Positions 1 to 7,322 of a DNA stretch of 15,684 nucleotides are shown one piece after another. A model generated the notes under the pieces. The model was given only the letters and a program-made list of their open reading frames with translations, did no database searches and had not been told where the DNA came from. Made by a program: the position numbers and the translations under genes. The stretch's first letter is position 1. Every line of letters begins with the position of its first letter. This DNA is from Streptosporangiaceae bacterium (GTDB taxonomy: Bacteria; Actinomycetota; Actinomycetes; Streptosporangiales; Streptosporangiaceae), in the NCBI GenBank assembly GCA_025934635.1, contig JAICWX010000208.1:1-15684 (forward strand), in the 5' to 3' direction.

Positions 1-94
1 CCGCATCGGCGAATCGGGAGAATTCGCGGCAGGTAAGGCTTTCTTAAGTTTTCCGCGCTCCGTGATTGTCCCGTGATAGGCGAGCGATGGCGGA

Positions 95-120
95 GGCGGC
101 CCCGGTTTCCCGGGGCCGCC
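95..120 (-). terminator. Hairpin terminator downstream of the secreted-protein gene
   Basis: A perfect 11-bp stem (95-105 with 110-120, GGCGGCCCCGG against its complement) closes a 4-base loop (TTTC). It lies about 57 bases past the stop of the minus-strand gene ending at 177. No long T-run follows on the minus strand, which is common for actinobacterial hairpin terminators. The stem could also stop transcription entering from the left on the plus strand. Bases 1-94 show no convincing coding frame. Confidence 0.6.
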
Positions 121-176
121 CGAGCCATGGAGCTGATTGAACCGGCCTCAGCGAGCGCCAGTTCCCTGGGTATTGC

Positions 177-1775
177 CTACATGCCGGACGGGTTCTGGAA
201 CCTGCGCCCCTTCCGGTGACCCTTGGCCGGCGGGTTCGCGGGGCCGCCGGCCGCCGCCTGCGCCGTCGCCTTCTGCTGGGTCGCGCTGTAGGTGACCGCG
301 GTCGCCACCTGGTTGCCGTCGAGAGTGACGGTGGCCGGGTTGGTCAGGCCGAAGTTGTTGCACCCGAGGTTGGTGAACGACATGTTGAGCCGGTTGCCCA
401 GGAACGTCGCCAGGTTGTTGCCGACGGCCGGGACCGGGGAGCCGAAGTTCGCCTCGGCGGCCATGTCCAGCTGGTTACGGGCCGGCTGGATGTTCACCAT
501 GTTCTGGCAGTAGTCGGCCGCGACCTGCGCCGCGCTGGCGTTGTTGGCCAGCGTCGGCTGGTCCACCAGCGACCGGTAGACGTTGGTCTTGGCGATGCTC
601 ATCGCGCCGGCGACCAGGGTCATCTCGTCGTTCGTGGGAACCACCGCGATGGTGCCCTTCTGGTTGACGCGCGCGCTCAGCTCGTTGAGGGCCTGTGATC
701 CGTCGGTACCGTTCGGGCTGGTCGCGTCGGGCGCGGTGAACGCCGTGCAGCCGTTCGCCGGGTCGAGGAAGGCCGCGAGCAGCTTGTCGTCGCTGCCGTT
801 GACGATGGGAGTGGAACCGGCCACGGCGGCCGCGTTGGCCGCGTTGTTCTGGGCGGTCTGACCGTTGCCGTTGAGCAGGTACGTGGTGATCACGTTGTCA
901 CTCTGGTCCTGGTCGATCGCGCTGAAGTCACGCACGGTCGGGCAGGGCTGGCCGTCCTTGGCGGTGCCCGCCGGCGGGACCACCAGGGTGCCGCGGGCGA
1001 TCAGGGCGTTGGCCATCCGGTAGAAGTTGACCGCGTTGCACGCGAACACCTGGCCGATCACCGACTGGCCGAGCGCGTCCACGCAGCCGGCCTGGCGGGC
1101 GCCGTTGCCCAGCACCACCAGGTTGGTGCCGTTGAACCCGCCGTCGATGATCACCTGCGAGCCGCGCGCGATGGTCGGCGCGACCGGGGCGGCGGCCGGC
1201 GTGGTGCCCGCGGTGATCACCAGCGGGTTGTAGATCTGCACCGAGCCGTTCGGGGCGAGGATGGTGGCCTCGACGTACGCCTGCTCGGCGGAGTTCGCCA
1301 TCGAGCAGCCGTCGCCGAGCTGCCACGGCGTGGCCAGGCCCTGCGCCGACAGCGGGTTCGCGGGCGCGGTGATGGTGCAGGTCCCCGACGCGGCGGCCTG
1401 GTCCGCGTTCTGGTTCAGGCTGAGCGCGTTGCCCGCGCCGTCGACCGGGGCGCTGGCCAGGTTGCCGAGCTGGCGGAAGGCCGTCTGGCCGTTGGCGTTG
1501 CTCGCCGCCGGCGCCACCGCGGCTGCGGCCGCCGCCGCCGTGGCCGAGGTCGCGGGCGTCGCCGCCGCCGCGGCCGGCGCCGCCGAACCGCTGGCCGACG
1601 GGCTGGCCGAGGCCCCCAGGGCCGACTGGGCGATGTGCGTGGTGTTACCGCTCGAGATCGCGAGGACGATCCCGAGTGTCAGGCCCAGCGCCATCGGAAT
1701 GGCGAGAGGTATCGCAATACGCGCCGCGCGACTTCTACTGCGGCGGCGCCATGCGGACCGGTGACCGCTGATCAT
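177..1775 (-). CDS. Alanine-rich exported protein of unknown function
   Basis: This 532-aa protein has an arginine-rich N-terminus, one hydrophobic segment (about residues 20-41, signal peptide or anchor), and an Ala/Ser/Pro linker (about 49-95). A globular, cysteine-containing region follows to about 505, then a basic tail. The ATG at 1775 is chosen because AGGTGG lies 7 bases upstream. Conserved-looking blocks are AYVEATIL, YNPLVITAGTTPA, DGQPCPTVRDF and VDQPTL, plus DQDQSDNV between them. From memory this wording matches a family of secreted proteins common in ascomycete fungi and present in some actinomycetes. I know no biochemical function for it. Paired cysteines suggest disulfides in an extracytoplasmic domain. 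The gene is monocistronic, divergent from the L,D-transpeptidase gene and followed by its own hairpin. The CDS and its export are well supported; the family link is from memory. Confidence 0.88.
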   Translation of the reverse strand: MISGHRSAWRRRSRSRAARIAIPLAIPMALGLTLGIVLAISSGNTTHIAQSALGASASPSASGSAAPAAAAATPATSATAAAAAAAVAPAASNANGQTAFRQLGNLASAPVDGAGNALSLNQNADQAAASGTCTITAPANPLSAQGLATPWQLGDGCSMANSAEQAYVEATILAPNGSVQIYNPLVITAGTTPAAAPVAPTIARGSQVIIDGGFNGTNLVVLGNGARQAGCVDALGQSVIGQVFACNAVNFYRMANALIARGTLVVPPAGTAKDGQPCPTVRDFSAIDQDQSDNVITTYLLNGNGQTAQNNAANAAAVAGSTPIVNGSDDKLLAAFLDPANGCTAFTAPDATSPNGTDGSQALNELSARVNQKGTIAVVPTNDEMTLVAGAMSIAKTNVYRSLVDQPTLANNASAAQVAADYCQNMVNIQPARNQLDMAAEANFGSPVPAVGNNLATFLGNRLNMSFTNLGCNNFGLTNPATVTLDGNQVATAVTYSATQQKATAQAAAGGPANPPAKGHRKGRRFQNPSGM

Positions 1776-2572
1776 TCAATCCACCTCCATGGATGTCCGC
1801 TGTGCCGCTCCCGGTGAGTCAACGTAAACCCGGGACGTGAGCGCGTTTCCCGGATTTAGAAAGATTCGTGTTTTGTCCGTTTTTCTGCGCGGAATGGCGC
1901 CGGATTCTGAGAAATTCGTTGCTAAGCCATTACGCCGCTGGTAACGGGGGGACGAGGCAGGCCATGGGCGGACAGGGACGGGCGGCCGCGCGTCCCGGGC
2001 TCGCGACGAGGCCGGATAACGGAACGGAATGTAGTTATTACGGCTCTCATCGTGACCGGCAGTTCTTGCGATCAGGTTACGGACGCGGACGGGACGGAAA
2101 GTGCCGGCCGCGAATACGCCCATTGACCGGGGCACGCATTGCGCGCGGGTTGTGAATTTCCGGCCGGAAAACACGAGGGCGGCGAGGCGACCCGCGGGGA
2201 CGGGCGGGGGACGGTCCGCGGGAGGAGACGCCCGGCTCGTTCGGTGCGAAGAAATACGGGATCCGGCGCGTCCGGCCGGCTGGTCCACCCGGCCGGCTGG
2301 TGGCCGGGCTGGGTAAGCTTTCCCTGGCGTCGGCCGGCTCCCGGCTGGCGTGATCATCTGACTACGGACAGCGGCACGCTGTGGCCAGGGCCAGCGTGTT
2401 TCACGGGCGAGCGGGGTCGCCAGGTATGCCTTCAGCGGGCGGAGCTGCGGGCGGCAACCTTTCTCCTGCTCCGAGCGTCTGCCTGTAGGAGGAACCGTTT
2501 TTTGATCTTGTCCGGTTCGAGAGTTGCTGTTTTTCGTTTGTCCAATTGTGAATCGTGTGGAGGGATGGCACC
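1776..2572. other. Long non-coding gap between divergent secreted-protein genes
   Basis: No ORF here has convincing codon bias; the long frames are Arg/Pro-rich artefacts. It must hold both divergent promoters. A locally AT-richer patch lies at about 1850-1935. The stretch 2270-2345 repeats GGCCGGCTGG-like words several times. A T-rich segment (about 2499-2545) sits just upstream of the transpeptidase start and probably carries its promoter, though I cannot assign -35/-10 boxes with confidence. I looked for a ydaO-type c-di-AMP riboswitch, often found before actinobacterial wall-enzyme genes, and did not see its conserved elements. Confidence 0.6.
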
Positions 2573-3781
2573 GTGTCAGGTTCCGGCTGGTTCCGGAGAA
2601 AGCCAACAAAGCAGCGAGGGCTGGTTCTCACCGGCACCAGCGCCGCGCTCGTGCTGGCCGCCGGCGTGGTCTTTGCGACCGTCGCCGCGCCGGGGAGCCA
2701 TGCCTCCCTGGTCGCGTCGGAGGGCCCGGCTAACGCGACCAGGCCGCTAGCGCCCGCGGCCAGCCTGCACCTGGTGTCGACGACCCCGGCCAAGGGGGCC
2801 AAGAACGTCAACGGCGCCAGCCCGGTCCGGGTGCAGTTCTCCTCGCCGCTGGCGCCCGACTCCCCGATGCCGACGCTGTCGCCGTCGATCCCGGGCAGCT
2901 GGGCCGTTCAGGGCAACGCGGCGGTGTTCACTCCTAAAGTCGGATATTTCGAGAACACCAAGGTCACCGTGAAGATCCCGGGCGGCCTGGCCGGGCTGGT
3001 CTCGGTCGCGGGGCAGACGGCTGGTAACGGCGGCACCCTGGGCTCCACCGTGACCCAGAGCTTCACCACCCGCTCGTTCAGCACCATGCGGCTGCAGCAG
3101 CTGATGACCCAGCTCGGGTACCTGCCGATGACCTGGAAGTCTGCGTCCGGCGCGGCGGTCAGCCCGGCCAGCGCCAGGGCCCAGCTGGCCGCCGCCTACA
3201 GCGCGCCGGCCGGGACGTTCAGCTGGAAGGGCAGCTTGCCGTGGACGCTGAGGTCGCAGTGGAAGGCCGGCAAGTACAACATCTTGAACGTCGGCGCGGT
3301 CCGCGCGTTCGAGTCGGTGAACGGCATGACCATGGACGGCAGCGCGGGCAAGGCCGTCTGGGCCAAGCTGCTCAAGCAGGTGGCCAAGGGCCAGCACAAC
3401 CCGAACGGGTACACCTACGCGCTGGCCAACCAGCACTACCCGATCAACCTGACCATCTGGCACAACGGCAAGGTGGTGCTGCGCTCCCTGGCCAACACCG
3501 GCATCCCGGCCTCCGCGACCGAGGACGGCACCTTCCCGGTCTACCTGAAGTACGTGTACAGCCACATGAAGGGGACCAACCCGGACGGCTCGAAGTACGA
3601 CGACCCGGTCTGGTACGCGTCCTACTTCAACGGCGGCGACGCGGTGCACCAGTTCGACCGGTACAGCTACGGCTCCTACCAGAGCCTGGGCTGCGTCGAG
3701 GTGCCCTACAGCGTGGCCAAGAAGGCCTACCCCTACCTCACCTACGGCAGCCTGGTCACGGTCGAGGGACCGGTCGCCTGA
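2573..3781 (+). CDS. Exported L,D-transpeptidase (Ig-like + YkuD domains)
   Basis: Predicted wall cross-linking enzyme forming 3-3 peptide links in peptidoglycan outside the membrane. The 402-aa GTG start at 2573 is preferred over an in-frame GTG at 2555, because GGAGGG (2559-2564) lies 8 bases before it and the upstream codons overlap that site. A hydrophobic segment spans about 17-38, with no lipobox cysteine. An Ig-like domain of the kind found in Mycobacterium/Streptomyces L,D-transpeptidases covers about 65-165. A linker with a peptidoglycan-binding-like helix (TMRLQQLMTQLGYLP) follows. The YkuD catalytic domain runs from about 287 to 399, with candidate catalytic Cys374 and upstream His359. 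The usual S-H-G-C box reads S-L-G-C here, so the motif histidine is replaced by leucine. The gene stands alone between a long upstream gap and a strong terminator. Confidence 0.9.
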   Translation: MSGSGWFRRKPTKQRGLVLTGTSAALVLAAGVVFATVAAPGSHASLVASEGPANATRPLAPAASLHLVSTTPAKGAKNVNGASPVRVQFSSPLAPDSPMPTLSPSIPGSWAVQGNAAVFTPKVGYFENTKVTVKIPGGLAGLVSVAGQTAGNGGTLGSTVTQSFTTRSFSTMRLQQLMTQLGYLPMTWKSASGAAVSPASARAQLAAAYSAPAGTFSWKGSLPWTLRSQWKAGKYNILNVGAVRAFESVNGMTMDGSAGKAVWAKLLKQVAKGQHNPNGYTYALANQHYPINLTIWHNGKVVLRSLANTGIPASATEDGTFPVYLKYVYSHMKGTNPDGSKYDDPVWYASYFNGGDAVHQFDRYSYGSYQSLGCVEVPYSVAKKAYPYLTYGSLVTVEGPVA

Positions 3782-3798
3782 GGCCCTGAGTGACAACA

Positions 3799-3846
3799 CC
3801 GCGGGGCGGCCCCTTCTCGGAAGGGACCGCCCCGCGGCTGGTTTTT
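3799..3846 (+). terminator. Strong rho-independent terminator after the transpeptidase gene
   Basis: Eleven perfect base pairs (3799-3809 with 3827-3837), one C/A mismatch, then six more pairs (3811-3816 with 3820-3825, counting around the mismatch) enclose a 3-base loop. A run of five T (3842-3846) follows on the plus strand. It begins 17 bases after the transpeptidase stop. It sits between convergent genes, so the hairpin may also serve the minus-strand cold-shock gene, although that side lacks a T-run. Confidence 0.9.
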
Positions 3847-3857
3847 CGTGACGTGTC

Positions 3858-4061
3858 TTACAGCGGGCGAACTTCCTCCGCCTGGATCCCCTTGGGACCG
3901 CGACCAGCGGTGTACTCGACCCGCTGGTTCTCGGTCAGGGTGCGGAAGCCGTCGGTCTGGATGGTGGAGTGGTGGACGAAGACGTCGGCGGTGCCGTCGT
4001 CCGGGGCGATGAAGCCGTAGCCCTTGTCCGAGTTGAACCACTTCACGGTGCCCTGAGGCAT
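3858..4061 (-). CDS. Cold-shock domain protein (CspA family)
   Basis: A 67-aa single cold-shock domain, the normal length for the family. It binds single-stranded RNA/DNA and acts as an RNA chaperone in the cytoplasm. RNP1 is at residues 13-18 (KGYGFI, with Tyr where Phe is commonest) and RNP2 at 27-31 (VFVHH). W8, F9 and N10 of the VKWFN strand are present. The ATG is preceded by AGGAGA five bases upstream. The gene lies downstream of, and in the same orientation as, the DUF2064 gene, but 256 bases separate them. That gap has its own structured leader, so it is probably transcribed independently. The family assignment is secure. Whether it is cold-induced or constitutive cannot be told; actinomycetes usually carry several paralogues. 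Confidence 0.97.
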   Translation of the reverse strand: MPQGTVKWFNSDKGYGFIAPDDGTADVFVHHSTIQTDGFRTLTENQRVEYTAGRGPKGIQAEEVRPL

Positions 4062-4137
4062 GTACTTCTCCTACATATGACGATTTCGGGAACCCACGGG
4101 CGTGCGTCCCGGGTTGCCACGACTGCTGTCCTTTTAC

Positions 4138-4167
4138 CCGGGGTCCTGCTCGTAGGCAGGTCCCCGG
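4138..4167 (-). promoter_or_regulatory. Hairpin in the cold-shock gene leader
   Basis: Between the DUF2064 stop (4318) and the cold-shock ATG (4061), bases 4138-4143 (CCGGGG) pair with 4162-4167 and 4145-4149 with 4156-4160 across one T/T mismatch. A second GC palindrome lies at 4175-4191, and ACGAAGTTCGT (4246-4256) is a small hyphenated palindrome further upstream. Csp mRNAs are known to have long structured 5' leaders. That this one is a leader element rather than a DNA site is inference, and the transcription start is not evident. Confidence 0.35.
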
Positions 4168-4317
4168 CGGACTTGCCCGGCCGGGCCGGGCGCTGCTTGA
4201 CGCGAACGCCCGCAGTCGGAATTTCGCTGGCGCTGTGACACGTACACGAAGTTCGTACAACCGGAACCATTTAACCACTCTCGGCTACAGTGTGTTCCCG
4301 GCTACCGGAATTACCAT

Positions 4318-5124
4318 CTACCGGACCGCCGCCAGCGGCTTCCCCGCACCTTCGGTCAACCTGGCCATACAGTCCGCGAAGCGCGATCCGGGCGTCAGCG
4401 CGGCCACTTGCTGGGCCTCGCGGACCGTGTCCACATCGGTGAGTTCGGGCAGCTGGGTAACGCGCAGGCCGGCCTGCTCGAGGCGGGCCAGCTGGCGGGC
4501 GCCGGTGTCGCCCTGTGACATCCTGACGCCGAGGATGAGCTCGGAATTGACCTCGCGCAGGCCGAGCAGCCAGAAGCCGCCGTCCTCGGCCATGCCGAAG
4601 GTGGCGTCCGCGGACCGGGACACCAGCGGCTCGATCGCCGCGGCCAGCAGGTCCGGGGTCACCTGGGGGGTGTCCATCCCGATCAGCACCACCGGCAGCG
4701 GCAGCGTCATCCGCGCGTCGGACAGGGCCCAGGCGATCCGCTCGTCCAGGCCTTTTCCGCGCTGGCCGATGACGTCGAAGCCGTCCGGCAGCCAGGGGCC
4801 GGGCCGGCCGTCGAGGGCGAGCACGCGGCGGGCCACCGTGGTCCCGGCTACCGCCGCCAGCGTGTCGGCCAGCGACGCCTCGGCCAGGGCGGCTGCCTGG
4901 AGGGGCGTGAAGGCCGGGGTCAGCCGGGTCTTGACCCGGCCGGGCACGGGCTCCTTGGCGATCACCACGATCTGCGCGGGCAGCAGGCGGCTGGCCTTGG
5001 TCCAGGGCGGGGCGTTCATGGGCTTCGTGGCGGCGGCGTCGCGGCGGTGGCGGCCGGTGTAGACCTCGGCGGTCGTCCTGGCGGTCGTCCTGGCGGTCGT
5101 CCTGGCGGTCGTCCCGGCGGTCAT
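4318..5124 (-). CDS. DUF2064 / TIGR04282-family transferase (GT-A fold)
   Basis: This 268-aa protein belongs to the family often labelled rSAM/selenodomain-associated or arsenosugar glycosyltransferase, a nucleotide-sugar-transferase-like GT-A fold. Visible signatures are the N-terminal nucleotide-binding loop AKEPVPGRVKTRL (residues 56-68), GMDTPQ with Asp151, and AEDGGFWLLGL (179-189). The ATG at 5124 overlaps the GT2 stop as ATGA, which supports this start and translational coupling. It adds about 45 residues before the domain, including four T-T-A-R repeats encoded by a 12-bp minisatellite. An internal ATG at 5019 would give a more normal length but has no clear ribosome site. No ArsS-type radical SAM gene is nearby, so an arsenosugar role is unsupported. 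Coupling to a polyprenyl-type GT2 suggests a role in lipid-linked sugar synthesis (inference). Confidence 0.88.
   Translation of the reverse strand: MTAGTTARTTARTTARTTAEVYTGRHRRDAAATKPMNAPPWTKASRLLPAQIVVIAKEPVPGRVKTRLTPAFTPLQAAALAEASLADTLAAVAGTTVARRVLALDGRPGPWLPDGFDVIGQRGKGLDERIAWALSDARMTLPLPVVLIGMDTPQVTPDLLAAAIEPLVSRSADATFGMAEDGGFWLLGLREVNSELILGVRMSQGDTGARQLARLEQAGLRVTQLPELTDVDTVREAQQVAALTPGSRFADCMARLTEGAGKPLAAVR
5069..5122 (-). repeat. 12-bp tandem repeat in the DUF2064 N-terminus
   Basis: The plus-strand unit GCGGTCGTCCTG is repeated at 5069, 5081, 5093 and 5105 (the last with one change), plus a half unit. It is a multiple of three and in frame, so copy-number change would only add or remove T-T-A-R units. 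It begins at the start codon. Confidence 0.9.
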
Positions 5125-5861
5125 GAGGTGGCCTGCGTGGCGAAGGTGGCGGGTTGCGCGGCCGGTTTGGCGGTCGCGGCGGTGCTTGCGGCCGGTTTCG
5201 GGGCGGGGGTGATGGAGGCGAGGACGCGGCGCATGTCCCTGACGGCGCGGGCGGTACCGCGGACCGTGCCGGTGACCTTCGACTTGCCGGTCCGCGGGTA
5301 GTACGGCACGGCCGTCTCCTGGATCCGCCAGCCCGCCTCGGCCGCGCGCACCACCATCTCCAGCGGGTAGCCGAACCGCCGGTCTTCCAGCGCCAGGGCG
5401 AGCAGGGCCTCCCGCCGGGCGGCCCGCATGGGGCCCAGGTCGTGGACGGAAACCTGGATGCGACGGCGCAACTCGGCGGCCAGGACGCGGTTGCCGATCC
5501 GGGCGTGCAGCGGCCAGGCGCCCTTGCCCTTCATGGCTCGCCGCCCCAGCATCAGGTCGACCTCGCCGGCTGCTACCGGATCGGTCACCCGGGGCAGGTC
5601 ACCGGGGTCGAACGAGGCGTCGGCGTCCATCACGCAGACGATGTCGCTGCTGGCCGCGAGCAGCCCGGCGTGGCAGGCGGCGCCGAAGCCGCGCTGCGCT
5701 ACGTACACGACGCGCGCGCCGTAAGACGCGGCGACGGCGGCCGAGCCGTCGGTCGAGCCGTTGTCCGCGACGATGGGCCGGTAGCCGTTCGGCATCCGGG
5801 ACAGTACCCAGGGCAGTGCGCCTGCCTCGTTGAGGCAGGGCAGGACGACATCGATATCCAT
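5121..5861 (-). CDS. Family 2 glycosyltransferase, polyprenyl-phosphate-sugar synthase-like
   Basis: Counted from the ATG at 5861, this is a 246-aa GT-A enzyme. It opens directly with the family's first strand (MDIDVVLPCLNEAG), followed by ADNGSTDGS (residues 32-40) and the metal/nucleotide-binding MDADASFDP (79-81 D-A-D). The frame is open upstream to 6113, but those codons are atypical and run into the divergent epimerase gene. The SD is weak (GGAAG 14 bases upstream). The core resembles dolichol-phosphate-mannose-synthase-type enzymes, which move a sugar from a nucleotide donor to polyprenyl phosphate on the inner membrane face. No C-terminal membrane spans are seen; the protein ends in an Ala/Pro/Thr tail after about residue 214. 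Its stop overlaps the DUF2064 start, making a two-gene operon. It is divergent from the epimerase across 136 bases. Confidence 0.9.
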   Translation of the reverse strand: MDIDVVLPCLNEAGALPWVLSRMPNGYRPIVADNGSTDGSAAVAASYGARVVYVAQRGFGAACHAGLLAASSDIVCVMDADASFDPGDLPRVTDPVAAGEVDLMLGRRAMKGKGAWPLHARIGNRVLAAELRRRIQVSVHDLGPMRAARREALLALALEDRRFGYPLEMVVRAAEAGWRIQETAVPYYPRTGKSKVTGTVRGTARAVRDMRRVLASITPAPKPAASTAATAKPAAQPATFATQATS

Positions 5862-5997
5862 GACGACTGACAGTACTTCCGTGATTGCGTTTTTTCGGCA
5901 GGAAAAGGCCTGGTGGGGCCTTACGAAGGTGTGACGGCACTTTTTTCGGCGGCCGTTCTGGTCGTGGCCGCGGCGGACGCGTGGTTGTCTGTGCGGC
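5862..5997. promoter_or_regulatory. Divergent promoter region, GT2 operon / epimerase
   Basis: These 136 bases separate the two divergent starts and contain T/A-richer tracts (a T6 run near 5891 and another near 5940) in an otherwise GC-rich setting. Neither start has a strong Shine-Dalgarno, so leaderless transcripts are possible. I cannot identify convincing -10/-35 pairs. Shared regulation of the two transcripts is inferred from geometry only. Confidence 0.4.
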
Positions 5998-7122
5998 ATG
6001 CGCGTACTAGTGACGGGTGCGGCCGGTTTCATCGGCTCGCACATTGCCTCGGCGTTGCAGGAGGCGGGCCATGAGGTCCGCGGCCTGGACTCGCTCACGC
6101 CCGCCGTGCACAACGGCAGGCCTTCCGATTGCGTTCATGATCTGGTCGTCGGTGACGTGCGCGACCCGGCCGCGGTGGACCAGGCGCTGGCCGGGATGGA
6201 CGCGGTCTGCCATCAGGCCGCCATGGTCGGGCTCGGCGTGGACCTGTCCGACCTGCCGCTCTACTCGGACGTCAACGTCACCGGCACCGCGGTGCTGCTC
6301 GAGGCGATGGGGCGGCACGGCATCGGCCGACTGGTCTTCGCGTCCTCGATGGTCGTGTACGGCGAGGGCGCCTACGACTGCGCCGCGCACGGCCGGGTCC
6401 GGCCGTCACCCCGCGATCCCGCCGACCTGGCCGCGGGCGTCTTCGAGCCGCGCTGCCCGGTGTGCGGGTCGGCGCTTTCGATGACGACCGTGACCGAGGA
6501 GGCGCCGCTGGATCCGCGCAACGCCTACGCCATGAGCAAGGTGGCGCAGGAGCACCTGGCGGCCAGCTGGGCCCGGCTCACCGGCGGGACCGCGGTGGGG
6601 CTGCGCTACCACAACGTGTACGGGCCGCGGATGCCGCGGGACACCCCCTACTCCGGGGTGGCCGCGATCTTCCGTTCCCGGTTGGAGAAAGGCCAGCCGC
6701 CGCTGGTGTTCGAGGACGGCGGGCAGCGCCGCGACTTCGTGCACGTCCGCGACGTGGCCCGGGCGAACCTGCTGGCCCTGGAGGAGGTTTGTGGTGTGGC
6801 CGCCGGGCCGGCGCCGGGATCGGTTTCTGGATCGGTTTCTGGGCCGGCTTTCGGGCTGGCGGGGGGCGGGCTGCGCTGCTGCAACGTGGCCAGCGGGGAG
6901 CCGCACACGGTGGGCGAGATGGCATTTGCGCTGGCGGGGACGTTCGGCGCTATCTCGCCCGTGGTCACCGGCGATTACCGGTTGGGGGACGTCAGGCACA
7001 TCGTGGCCTCGCCCGCGGGGGCCGCCCGCGACCTGGGCTTCCGGGCGCAGATCGGGTTCGCCGCGGGCATGGCCGAGTTCGCCCATGCCCCGCTGCGCGA
7101 GCCCGTCCTGGCGCGCGCCTAG
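5998..7122 (+). CDS. NAD-dependent sugar-nucleotide epimerase/dehydratase with a zinc-ribbon-like insert
   Basis: A 374-aa extended short-chain dehydrogenase. Seen: the Rossmann motif TGAAGFIGS (residues 6-14), catalytic Ser near 117 (FASSMVVYG), and Tyr177-x3-Lys181 (YAMSK). RYHNVYGPRMP and FVHVRDVARAN, typical of UDP/GDP-sugar epimerases, are also present. Between catalytic Ser and Tyr lies an insert with C128-x2-H131 and C153-x2-C156, a plausible tetrahedral metal site. A Gly/Ser-rich loop carries a duplicated 12-bp unit near 6818-6841. The start is ATG 5998, as the Rossmann strand follows immediately; no clear SD. The likely role is interconverting or dehydrating a nucleotide sugar feeding the neighbouring glycosyltransferases. 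Substrate cannot be read from the sequence. A weak hairpin follows the stop. Confidence 0.92.
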   Translation: MRVLVTGAAGFIGSHIASALQEAGHEVRGLDSLTPAVHNGRPSDCVHDLVVGDVRDPAAVDQALAGMDAVCHQAAMVGLGVDLSDLPLYSDVNVTGTAVLLEAMGRHGIGRLVFASSMVVYGEGAYDCAAHGRVRPSPRDPADLAAGVFEPRCPVCGSALSMTTVTEEAPLDPRNAYAMSKVAQEHLAASWARLTGGTAVGLRYHNVYGPRMPRDTPYSGVAAIFRSRLEKGQPPLVFEDGGQRRDFVHVRDVARANLLALEEVCGVAAGPAPGSVSGSVSGPAFGLAGGGLRCCNVASGEPHTVGEMAFALAGTFGAISPVVTGDYRLGDVRHIVASPAGAARDLGFRAQIGFAAGMAEFAHAPLREPVLARA

Positions 7123-7172
7123 ACGCCCGGCGCGGTACAGGCACGCTGCTCGTGTGGCAGTGCCGCCAAGGG

Positions 7173-7197
7173 CGAGGCTCACCTGCGGTGAGCGTCG
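7173..7197 (+). terminator. Hairpin after the epimerase gene
   Basis: CGAGGCTCACC (7173-7183) pairs with 7187-7197 with one mismatch around a TGC loop. It lies 50 bases after the stop codon. No T-run follows, so it is a terminator candidate of the GC-hairpin type. Confidence 0.45.
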
Positions 7198-7322
7198 AGC
7201 CTGCGCGGCGGGTGCTTGTGGTGCTCGTCCAGCCCGCAGTTCGGGTAGTGCTCATGGGGCTCATGAGGCTTGTGGTGCGCCTGGTGTTAGGCTGCCTCGT
7301 CCTGGGTAGCTACGTGAGGTGC

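Noticed and set aside
1776..2572. c-di-AMP (ydaO) riboswitch before the wall-enzyme gene
   Set aside because: I did not find its conserved sequence blocks in the expected order.
2487..2572. Possible leader peptide after a GGAGGAACCG site
   Set aside because: The frame starting at TTG near 2500 runs on into the transpeptidase gene in the wrong frame and has no coding character.
1776..2609. 277-codon open frame on the minus strand in the upstream gap
   Set aside because: Arg/Pro/Ser-rich, no recognisable domain or ribosome site, poor codon bias, and it overlaps the start of the transpeptidase gene.
2747..3799. 350-codon frame antisense to the transpeptidase gene
   Set aside because: Composition typical of the mirror of a high-GC gene; the plus-strand frame has clear domains.
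4318..5124. Arsenosugar biosynthesis role implied by the family label of the DUF2064 protein
   Set aside because: No radical SAM ArsS-type or arsenic gene nearby; the neighbours are general envelope-sugar genes.
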